Source: Saussurea involucrata
Taxonomy: Eukaryota > Streptophyta > Magnoliopsida > Asterales > Asteraceae
Length of the DNA stretch: 64,000 nt
NCBI GenBank assembly: GCA_033807775.1
Contig: CM066313.1
Location: 57,447,984 to 57,511,983, forward strand
Direction of reading: 5' to 3'
Shown here: positions 55,170 through 64,000 of the stretch, in pieces
Layout: each line of letters opens with the position of its first letter
Numbering within the stretch: position 1 is the first letter of the stretch
Made by a program: the position numbers and the translations under genes
The notes under the pieces: model-generated
Databases searched by the model: none
What the model saw: the letters and a program-made list of their open reading frames with translations, nothing else
What the model was told of the DNA's origin: nothing

Positions 55170-57587
55170 ATGGCCACCAACACAAACACAAATTATATAG
55201 ACAATGGTTCTCTTGCTAAACCCCTTAGATTTTCCAAAGATAACTTCAACTTATGGAAAAATAGGATGACACTCTTCTTAGAAGGTGTAGACCCTACTAT
55301 GCCTTACTATCTCGAGAATGGTCCATTCATCCCTGTAAGAATTGATGCTGCAGTTCCAGCCGCTGAGAATAGACCCGCTATTCCTGAAAGGCTGGTCCCT
55401 AAGGAAATCTTTCAATGGACTGACGAAGATAAGAAGAAAGTGGCTATAGATACAAAATCTAGATCCATACTATCCATGGCTCTTCCTGACGAAGTCTACC
55501 ATTCCGTCATGAATCTGAAAACATCAAAAGCCATGTGGGACACAATATGTGTTCAGTATGAAGGAACGTTTGAAGTCCAGGACTCAAGAAAAATCAACCT
55601 GGTAAGACAATACGAAAGCTTCATTTCTGGTAAGAATGAAACTCTCTCTGAAGTTCACCAACGTTTTAATTGTTTAATTATAGATCTGAAAACTGTTGGT
55701 AAGGAATATTCTAACTTTGAAGTGCTGTCAAAGTTTCTAGAATGTTTACCTGAAAGCTGGGACAATTACTCTATGTGTCTCAAGCTGTCAAAGGATCTAA
55801 AATCAATGACCCTTTCAACCTTATATGGCACGTTGCTGAATCATGAGCAATCGAGTCATCTTAAGAAGAATCTTGTAAAAGATTCCAAAAGCACCCTTGA
55901 TGCTTTAATCTCAGAGGAAACTTCTACTCAGCGACCCTCGGTCACTATCACTGAGTTAGAAAGTAACTCTGAAAGGTCATCAGATTCTGATTCTTCAGAT
56001 GATGATGAATCTTTGGCTCTCCTAACTAAAACGTTCAGGAGATTTGCCAAAAAGAAAATGTTTAGAAAGAACAAACCTCTTTCCATAACTGACAAGCCTA
56101 AATCATCAGCTTTTGTTGATAAGGCTACTGCTACGTGTTTTAACTGCGAAAAGACAGGACATTTCACTAACGAGTGCAGATCTAAGAAAGTCACTAGACC
56201 TTCAGCTTTCCCAAAGAAATCCTTTGTTCCAAGGAATAAAGATGACAAATACGCAAAGCTGAAGGAGAAGTATGCAAAGCTGAAAAGCTTTAAGAAGAAA
56301 GGCAAAGGCTTTATGGCCAACTATGATTGGGCTGATTCTGATAAAGAAGAATCATCATCTGACTCTGAAGATGATGAAGCCAATCTCTGCCTTATGGCTA
56401 AGATTGAAGATGAGGAAGAAAGTTCAGACATTTCCTCCACTTCAACCTCTGCTATTCAGGTATCGCCTTCTTTCTTTACCAATATTGCAAATATTGATGA
56501 AGCTGATAGTCTCCGTAAGATCGATCTCTTGACTAGAAGTTTATACGAAGCCATGAACGGCAAAACTGTGGTTGAAAACCAAAATCTTGATCTCGCTGAA
56601 CAACTTAAAAACTGTCACCTTCAAATAGAAAAGCTTTCTAAAATTGAAGAAGATTTTAAAGATCAAGTTTATTTAAATCAGCTAGTCAAAATTGAACGAG
56701 CAGAAGCTATCGCTACATTAAAAGCTGAAAAAGCTACTGTTGAAGGATAGTGTAATTCTTCAACAAAGATCACTGAGATAATAAAGTCTCAGATTCCCCT
56801 GAGTGATAAACGTGGTCTGGGTTACAAATATGATACTCCAAAACCAACCACTGAGCGTTAAATGCTTAAATTTGGAACGTTCGTATCCTCAGTCGCTGAT
56901 ACTTCATCTACTCAGTACTCCTCGTCCAATACACCAATCCCTGAGGAAACTCCTACCTCCTCAAAAGGCAAGGAGAAAATGGTTTATTCAAAACCTGCCT
57001 CTGTCTCTAAAGAAAAAGGTAAAGGAATTGTTATTTACCAAAATCCTCAGAAGGGTACCTTAGTACCAAAGTTGAATGCTTCTAAAGCTTCAGTGACCCA
57101 TCCCTCTGGATCAAGGAAGCAGATCTCTGGATCTATTCAGCGATCTACTCCTAGACTCAGAGTGGATGTCCTTGGCAAGAAATCTGAAGAACTGATTGTT
57201 CGTCCTATTTCTAAAGCCAATATTTTACTTGGTGTTGGCACTTCTAATTCGAAATTAAAAGCTCAGCATTCAAATGGTCCTAGAACTACTTTTAGTTATA
57301 GGAAATGTTATCACTGTGGACTTACCGATCATATTGCTAGTAAGTGCCCCACAACCACCAAAGCTGAAAAGATAGCTAAGGTGAAGATTGCCCCAAAGGC
57401 AAAGAAGACCAACCCTGGTGCAAATCAGGTCAAGGTGAATCCTACCACTGAGGTTAAGAAATTAACCAAAGTGAAGAAAGACAAAGCTGAATCTTCAAAT
57501 GCTACGAAGACTGCTAAACCTTCTATTCCAACTAGCTACACTGACAAATATGTATACATGGTTAAGTGGGTACCCAAGAAAAACTAA
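55170..57587 (+). pseudogene. C3 gag with two internal stops
   Basis: ATG at 55170 (MATNTNTNYIDNGSLAKPLR). Copia gag N-terminus FSKDNFNLWKNRMTLFLEG, AMWDTICVQYEG, LSKFLECLPESWDNYSM; knuckle CFNCEKTGHFTNEC (about 56137-56178), acidic SDSEDDEANLCLMAK, coiled coil, second knuckle CYHCGLTDHIASKC (about 57306-57347), Lys tail ending KWVPKKN. In-frame stops at TAG 56748-56750 and TAA 56859-56861, otherwise open for 806 codons. Same two-knuckle layout as C1 and C2. It would form the particle and bind element RNA. Confidence 0.9.
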
Positions 57588-57605
57588 TCTCTCTTTGTAT
57601 TTCAG
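57585..57605 (+). promoter_or_regulatory. Candidate 3' splice site at the gag/protease boundary (C3)
   Basis: AACTAATCTCTC ... GTATTTCAG: stop TAA in a CTAAT branch-point match, pyrimidine tract, AG at 57605; spacer 21 nt, so here gag and pol happen to be in frame. A donor-like AAG|GTGAAG at 57380/57381 gives a 225-nt intron with phase 0 on both sides. Confidence 0.5.
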
Positions 57606-60600
57606 GTTAAGAAGGGTATCTGGTATCTCGATAGCGGATGCTCTAGACACATGACTGGAAAGAAAAACCTGCTCGCTGAATACAAGGAAGAGAAGGGTCC
57701 CTCTGTAACTTTCGGTGGAAATGGAAAAGGACATACCCGAGGGTATGGTGTACTTTCAAATGGTACAACCTCCTTCAGAAGAGTCCCATATGTTGAAGGG
57801 CTGAAGCATAATCTTCTAAGTATCAGTCAGCTTTGCGACATGGATAACAAAGTGATTTTCACTAAGGAATCCTGCTTTGTCACTGACAAAAAGGAGAAGA
57901 TAGCTCTCAGCGGTTATCGTTTGGAAAATGTTTATGTAATAAACATGGACTCAACAACCACTGAGAACTCCTGTTTCTTCTCAAAGGCCTCATCTGATGT
58001 CAACTGGCTATGGCATAAGAGGCTATCTCATATAAATTTCAAGACACTGAACACTCTTTCTTCAAAAGAGTTAGTCACTGGTCTACCTCAACATTCATAT
58101 GCCAAAGAGTCTTTATGTTCAGCGTGTGAAAAAGGGAAGCAGACCAAAGCAAGCTTTAAATCAAAGCAAGTCTCCTCAGTGTCATCTCCTCTACAACTAC
58201 TCCATATGGATTTGTTTGGCCCTGTTAACAAATAATCCATCGCTGGAAAGAAATATACGCTTGTCATAGTTGATGAATTCTCTCGCTTCACATGGGTAAT
58301 GTTTCTCCGTTCTAAGAGTGACACCCCTGAAGAACTCATTACCTTTGTTCGGAAGATGGAAACCCTGAACAATTTGACTGTTCGCTCAATAAGGAGTGAT
58401 CATGGGACTGAATTCAAAAACAGTTCTCTTGATTCCTTCCTTGAAAGTAAGGGTATTTCTCACAACTTTTCTTTAGTGAGAACACCGCAACAAAATGGAG
58501 TCGCTGAAAGAAGAAATAGAACAATTATTGAAGCTGCACGTTCAATGCTCAGCGATTCTCACCTACCTACTCAGTTTTAGGCAGAAGCTGTCAACACTGC
58601 TTGTTTTACGCAAAATAGGTCGCTGATAGTTAAAAGATTCAAAAAGACAGCCTATGAACTCTTTCATGGGAGAAAGCCTTCAATTAGCTTTCTTCACATC
58701 TTTGGATGTCAGTGTTTCATACTGAACAACAGAGATGCCCTTGGAAAGTTTGATCCTAAGGCTGATGATGGAATCTTTCTTGGATACTCCTCAGTTTCCA
58801 AAGCCTTCAGAGTCTTCAATCGTAGAAGACAAACTGTAGAAGAAACTATTCACGTCACGTTTGACGAATCCCATTCAGCGAACTCTAAACCGTCCGCTGA
58901 TACTGAAGAACTGAATCAATGGATGTTTTCTCATCTTGGTAATTCAGAAGATGTTCCCACATCTCATGCTCACACAGTAGAAGATGATAGTCCTCCTATC
59001 ATTTCAAACATGCAGAATAGTGAAGTTGAAACATCATGGGTCTCAGCTGTTCCTATAAACACTATACCTACCGTTGATCCAAATGTCTCAGACATTCCAT
59101 CTATTTCTCAGCAATCAGTGAATGAAATGACAAATGCAAGTATTCCTCTCTTAGCTGAAACTCCAGAAGCAGCTGAAGCCTCATCTTCAGCTCCTCCAGT
59201 TCAAGATGAGTCAGCGACTTATGCTCCGGCTCAGCGATGGACTGTAAATCACCCAATTGATCAAATTCTTGGTGATCCAAATGCTGGTGTTCAGACTCGA
59301 CGAAGTGCAGGTAATATTTATTTATTTGTTAACTTTATTTCTCTAACTGAACCAAAGAAAATAGATGATGCCCTCAAAGATCCAAACTGGGTCAGCGCCA
59401 TGCAAGAAGAGCTGACTGAATTCGAAAGAAACAAAGTTTGGAAACTTGTTCGGAGACCAACTGATAAAACAGTGATAGGCACTAAATGGGTCTATCGAAA
59501 CAAGTTGGACAAACATGGTACTGTAACCCGCAACAAAGCTCGTCTTGTTGCTCAGGGATACAGACAAGAGGAAGGTATAGATTATGACGAAACATTTGCT
59601 CCAGTAGCAAGACTTGAATCTATTCGTCTATTCTTAGCATATGCTGTACACAAAAACTTCAAAGTACATCAGATGGATCTTAAGTCAACGTTTCTGAATG
59701 GAAAGCTGAATGAAGAAGTTTATGTGGAACAACCTCCAGGGTTTTCAGACTCTAAGCGTCCAGATTATGTTTATAAACTGGATAAGGCACTTTATGGCTT
59801 GAAGCAAGCTCCTCGTGCATGGTATGACACTCTTTCCACTTATCTCCATATTGAAAAATTTGAGCGAGGTAAGATTGACAAAACTCTATTTTTTAGAAAA
59901 GTGAAAGGTCATATCATTCTAGTTCAAATATATGTTGATGACATTATATTTGGTTCTACTAACCCTGAGCTTTGTACTCGTTTCGCTGATAGAATGAAAG
60001 ATGAGTATAAAATGAGCATGATGGGTGAACTAACATATTTCCTTGGCAGATTAAGCAAACTGAAAAAGGAACTTTTATTAATCAGGGAAAATATGTTAAA
60101 GATATGGTGAAGAAATTTGATTTAACTCATAGTTCAGCTATGAAAACCCCTATGGCACCACCGCTGACACTTGACAAGGATTCAAAGGGAATACCTGTTA
60201 ATGTCACGCTGTACCGTGGGATGATCGACTCTCTCATGTATCTTACAGCAAGCCGACCCGATATTATGTATGCAACATGTTTGTGTGCACGATATCAAGC
60301 TGAACCCATGCTATCTCATATGAAAGCTGTAAAGCGAATCTTTCGATATCTTAAGGGTACAGCGAACCTAGGTCTTTGGTATCCCAAAGAATCAGGATTC
60401 GATCTAACCGCCTATTCAGATAGTGGTTTTGCAGGTTGCAAATTGGATAGGAAAAGCACCACAGGAGGATGTCAACTCCTGGGTGGAAAGCTGGTAAGTT
60501 GGACAAGTAAAAAGCAAAATTCAGTTTCCACTTCCACAACTGAAGCTGAATATGTAGCTGCTGGAAGCTGTTGTTCTCAAGTCTTGTGGATGAGAAATCA

Positions 60601-60874
60601 GCTACTAGACTATGATCTTCAGCTCTCCAAAATTCCAATCTATTGCGACAACACTAGTGCCATCGCTATAGCAAACAATCCAGTACTACATTCAAAGACG
60701 AAACACATCGAAATCAGATATCATTTTATCAGAGATCATGTGATGAATGGTGATATAGAACTTCATTTTATCCCAACTGATTATCAGTTAGCTGATTTAT
60801 TTACCAAACCTCTTGATGAGACAAGATTCAACTTTCTCATCAGCGAGCTTGGAATGCTGAACTTTGAAGGGTAA
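57606..60874 (+). pseudogene. C3 pol: protease, integrase, RT, RNase H
   Basis: Protease GIWYLDSGCSRHMTGKKN (about 57615); pre-integrase WHKRLSHINFKT ... CSACEKGKQ; integrase DLFGPV, RSDHGTEFKN (about 58396), TPQQNGVAERRNRTIIEAARSM (about 58482-58550); RT TKWVYRNKLDKHG, HQMDLKSTFLNGKLNEEVYV, LYGLKQAPRAWYD, VQIYVDDIIFGSTN (about 59923-59965); RNase H SDSGFAGCKLDRKST (SDSDFAG in C2), EAEYVAAGSCCSQ, YCDNTSAIAIANNP, RYHFIRDH. Breaks: TAA 58233-58235, TAG 58578-58580, and a 4-base deletion near 60048 that shifts frame before the RT connection. It could be complemented only in trans. Confidence 0.9.
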
Positions 60875-61862
60875 AATCTTTAGCGGTTCACATTGATCAG
60901 CGATAGGATAAAATCAACTCGTATAACCTATTTAATCATCTTCTCTCTGAATAAACTTGGTTAGCTGATATCAAGGTATGTTTTCTCTCTCTGACAATCG
61001 CATGAAAATGCAAGATTTCAAAACAAAACGCATCGCTGAATATCTTTTCCTTAACAGCGATATTTTGAAAAATTCTTAAAACCATCACTGATATTTCTCA
61101 TTCAGTGCTTCATGTTTGTAAAAGAGTCCCTGAGCTTTCAAAACCTCAGAGACATCCTAAAAGAATATGAAATGACAGTTGTGACGTCATTGCAACGGAT
61201 AAACCCTGGCACGTTCTTCTCTCTGACACACGTTTGCACGTCTCGTTCAAACTTCCAATCAAATGCAAACACGTGTCCGTGTCATGATGAAAATCTTTTC
61301 CCGCTCAAGGTTTTCTCTCTCTAATCTCTCTATATAAACAAACTCTTGGTTTATATTTTTCTTTTACGCGAACAATCTTCCTCCGCAAGAAAGAATTCAC
61401 TGTTGCATTTGTGCTCTCAAAAACTTCAAGAACTGTTCATCATCTTCTTCATCAAACATCAAGGTTGATATGTTCTTATTTATTACCAAATGCGTATAAC
61501 TTGTTTTCGATCTTCTCATTGTTTTAACAAGATCAAACAAAAGAATTTCTTAAAAATGAAATCATTTCTTTCATGGTTTTATGAACACAACCATTTCATG
61601 GTTGTTCTTCAAGTTTAAATGCAAAATCTTAAACTTGTTCTTCATTCGTTTCCAGAATCTAATTTTTCATAGAAAACTGGATAACAAGAATAAATGGGTT
61701 TTACATTTCGTTTCTCAAACAGCAAGAAAAACCCTAATCTTCATTAAGACTTTTTTGTCTGAATGAAATGGATAAAATTTGAACCATCTTAATGGAAAAT
61801 CTTTCCACATTAAGATTATTCTTATTTATTAACATCTTTGGTTGAACTGATAATACAGAGAA
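60875..61862 (+). other. C3 spacer between pol and aORF with candidate promoter and leader intron
   Basis: Non-coding. It contains several CAGCGA motifs, CACGTG at 61270-61275, TATATAA at 61331-61337, then a roughly 130-nt segment with a CT-rich start, donor-like CATCAAG|GTTGAT at 61464 and acceptor GATAATACAG ending at 61858, four bases before the ATG at 61863 (395-nt candidate intron with a CTGAT branch-point match at about 61847). C2 has the same order with a 391-nt candidate intron. Confidence 0.5.
61270..61337 (+). promoter_or_regulatory. Candidate internal promoter of the C3 aORF
   Basis: AACACGTGTCCGTGTC, CT-rich tract, then CTATATAAACAAA. Conserved in C2 on the minus strand. Confidence 0.5.
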
Positions 61863-64000
61863 ATGGCATCGTCTAACATTCCTACTACCGCTGAGAACAT
61901 CTCCACTGACTCTGAGGAAGTGGAAATCATCAAGGCTCCTCAAGTTAAGTTCACTCTGGATCAACTATACTGGACCAAAATAAACAACCTTTTTGCGCTT
62001 CTCGAGTTTCCTCCTCGAAAGAAAGTCACACATCTAAAAGATGCTGTGAATTTCCTGAAGAATTGCTGCATTTCAACAACGCTGACCATTTCACCTCCTG
62101 CAAGTCAGCTACTACTATCCCAGTTCTGGTACTCTGCCAGACACTCTCAGCTACCATCCGCCAAAGATCCCTCCAAAACAGTTGATTGTATCCTCAGCGA
62201 TACTAAGTATGGCACGATAAAGATCACACCTGCCATCATTCGCAAAGCTCTGAACTTTCCCAACGCTACAAAAGTAAAGCCTTTTGTTCCTTTCCCTGAC
62301 CATAAGAAACTCGCTGACAGAGAAGCTCTTATTGCATTTTTTGATGCAATGGGCTATGTATGGGAAATGGGCAGAGACAAGAAGCCCGAGAAGAAGCTGA
62401 CCCTGCTAAAGAAGTCGAAAATGCCCAGCGAGATGAACTTCATCTTCGCTCACCTTATCAGCTGCATGACTGCAAAGACCGGCTCTTCTGACCAAGCCGC
62501 TCAACCTCAACAAGCAATGGGATACGCTCTGCTGAAAGGTCTACACATTGACTGGGCATCTCTTATCTATGATGACTTGGTGCAAAGAGTAGACTCTGCC
62601 GCTGACAGGCCTGCATGGGTTCCTTACCCCCGATTCATCAGCGCCATCTTCCAATATGGCATGAAGGACAGCTACCCGCAAGAGGGTGACCTGAAACTCT
62701 CTCAGGTTGGCCCTATGGTACTTGACTTCAAACCAGTTGAAAATGAGGTACGTCTTTCTACCCTTTGAACTCTTCTCAACCCTTCTTCTTCTACTTCTGT
62801 GGCTCCTTCAGCGACAATACCCATCGCTGATACCCAGGCCACAAAATCCTTTCCTTCTAAGAAAAGGAAACAATCATCTACCCCACTTGGTTCTAAAAGG
62901 ATCAAGAAAACCAAGGAGCAACCCCAGTAATCTCATGCTGAAGACTCCTCAGCTCTTTCTGCAGAGCTGAAGGAACGTTCAGTGGTACGCTCTGCCACAC
63001 CTGAACAACCCATCCATTCAATCCCAACTTCAGCGTCTCTAAACGCTGAGGTTACATACATGGAACCTACCCAACCTCCTCCAGTCTCTCAAAAGACTGA
63101 TGAAGTGATTTTCAGCGAATCCAACGCTGAACTCAGAACCCAACCTCCATTATTATCCTTCGCTCCTCCCTTCACTCATTTGGACTCTACTCCAATTATC
63201 ACTGAAGCACCTGTCATTCCTCCAGAAGTTAAAGAAAATACTCTTCAAGGAGTGATGGGCACAGGACCTGCAGAGATGACCATACGTCAACGCACTCTAG
63301 CTGACGATATGGAACTTTACTCAGGAACCCGTGATTTTGATGAATTCACCAATCCTCCTGCAAGTACAAATCAAACCATATACACTGTAACTAAACCCCA
63401 AACTTCTGAGCTTTCCTTTGTTCACAAGTACTTATCTGTTACAGGTCCTAATTTGGGAGACATCAACGCCTCTCTGAAGTCCGTGGAAACAAAGCTGACA
63501 GGTCTCACCACTACTCTTTCCAACAACTCTACTGCTGTAACAAACGCTGGAGAGAATCTTACAAAGCTGACAACGGTGGTGGAGAAGAAGGCTTCCATAG
63601 ATGACATAAAGCAAGTTGATAAAACTCTCAGCGAATTCGCCAAGGTGCTCGCTGACATCTACACAGACTACACCTCTCTCAAAACTTCAGTTTCATCCAT
63701 GTCCGGCGAAGTAACAACGCTGAAGACATCGGTTGGAACACTAGAGGGAGATATGTCTGCTATGAAGACAAATGTCAACACTCTGACAACTGACTTAAGC
63801 TCTGTAAAGACTGACGTTGGTTCGATGAAGACTATGATCGAGCAGCTACTGAACAAAGCGAATGCTCCTGCCCCTGCTCCTACTCCTGCACCTGAGAGCT
63901 TCACCAAATCTGATCGTGATGTTCTCTTGAAGATCAATCCTGCTATATCTGGCCTAGAAGACAGATTAGCAAAGATTGAAGGTTGTATAGGTATCTCTGG
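61863..64000 (+). pseudogene. C3 aORF (N-terminal and middle part, to the window end)
   Basis: ATG 61863 (MASSNIPTTAENIS). Helical domain (residues about 20-260): NNLFALLEFPPRKKVTHLKD, IIRKALNFPNATKVKPFVPF, ALIAFFDAMGYVWEMG, SEMNFIFAHLISCMTAKTGS, GLHIDWASLIYDDLVQRV, YPRFISAIFQYGM. TGA at 62766-62768 in the same frame, then a bipartite basic cluster KKRKQ ... SKRIKKTKEQ (about 62860-62920) and a stop TAA at 62928-62930, then a Pro/Thr-rich region, and a long repetitive coiled coil (63420-63850) with (L/M)KTxV-type repeats, then an APAPAPTPAPE hinge. It resembles, from memory, proteins labelled putative plant transposon protein; I cannot verify this. No signal peptide or membrane segment. Confidence 0.75.

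Larger units (their letters stand above)
54127..64000 (+). mobile_element. Element C3: Sirevirus-like copia element, plus strand (runs off the window)
   Basis: 5' LTR, primer site, gag, pol and most of the aORF in order. Gag and pol keep one frame up to about 60048 with five stop codons. It is inserted in the aORF of element F. The 3' LTR is outside the window. Confidence 0.92.

Noticed and set aside
62749..62811. Possible intron in the C3 aORF starting GAG|GTACGT with a CT-rich end
   Set aside because: The downstream frame is the same as upstream, and the C2 counterpart is open across the region apart from a one-base indel, so this is coding sequence with a stop.

Overview
The window is plant nuclear DNA made almost entirely of nested LTR retrotransposons. 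I see no host gene, tRNA or rRNA gene, or CRISPR array. The host is a flowering plant. An Asteraceae-type genome is my guess from remembered similarity of the Ty1/copia proteins and cannot be proved here.

Layout: (1) 1-15.6 kb and 24.3-24.8 kb: a tandem, decayed array of a Sirevirus-like Ty1/copia family (family B) with short LTRs of about 280 bp at 1499-1777, 6889-7168 and 24547-24799 (the last truncated). (2) 16157-24338: a young, nearly complete Ty3/gypsy chromovirus (element A) inside the B additional ORF, flanked by a perfect 5-bp target duplication (ACAGG). (3) 24800-34032: the gag and protease part of a second Sirevirus-like family (element C1), split at 26396-33929 by a degenerate copia element D (target duplication GAGGG). 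(4) 34033-50601: C2, the same family on the minus strand, inserted in C1. C2 is split at 35824-41228 by a deleted gypsy element E and at 50602 by another minus-strand Sirevirus-like element F. (5) 54127-64000: C3, a plus-strand C element inserted in F and running off the window. The deepest nest is C1 > C2 > F > C3, four levels.

Families B and C both carry gag, then protease/integrase/RT/RNase H, then a long additional ORF (aORF) before the 3' LTR; for F only the aORF and LTR are visible. Every coding region except element A's is broken by several stops or frameshifts; A has one in-frame stop.

Most interesting: (a) in all five gag/pol boundaries seen (two families) the gag stop codon sits in a CTAAT-type branch-point motif followed by a pyrimidine tract and an AG. 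The spacer varies from 16 to 21 nt, so the reading frame changes between copies, which fits splicing better than read-through. (b) The aORF looks like its own transcription unit: TATA box, short leader exon, GT...AG leader intron, then ATG. Its product carries nuclear-localisation-like clusters, so it looks nuclear and not envelope-like. (c) Each family carries its own short motif or dyad in many copies: TCGCA-N9-TGCGA in A, TCCGG(A/T) in B, CAGCGA in C, CTCGGTCCCACCGAG in E, CCTCTGT in F.
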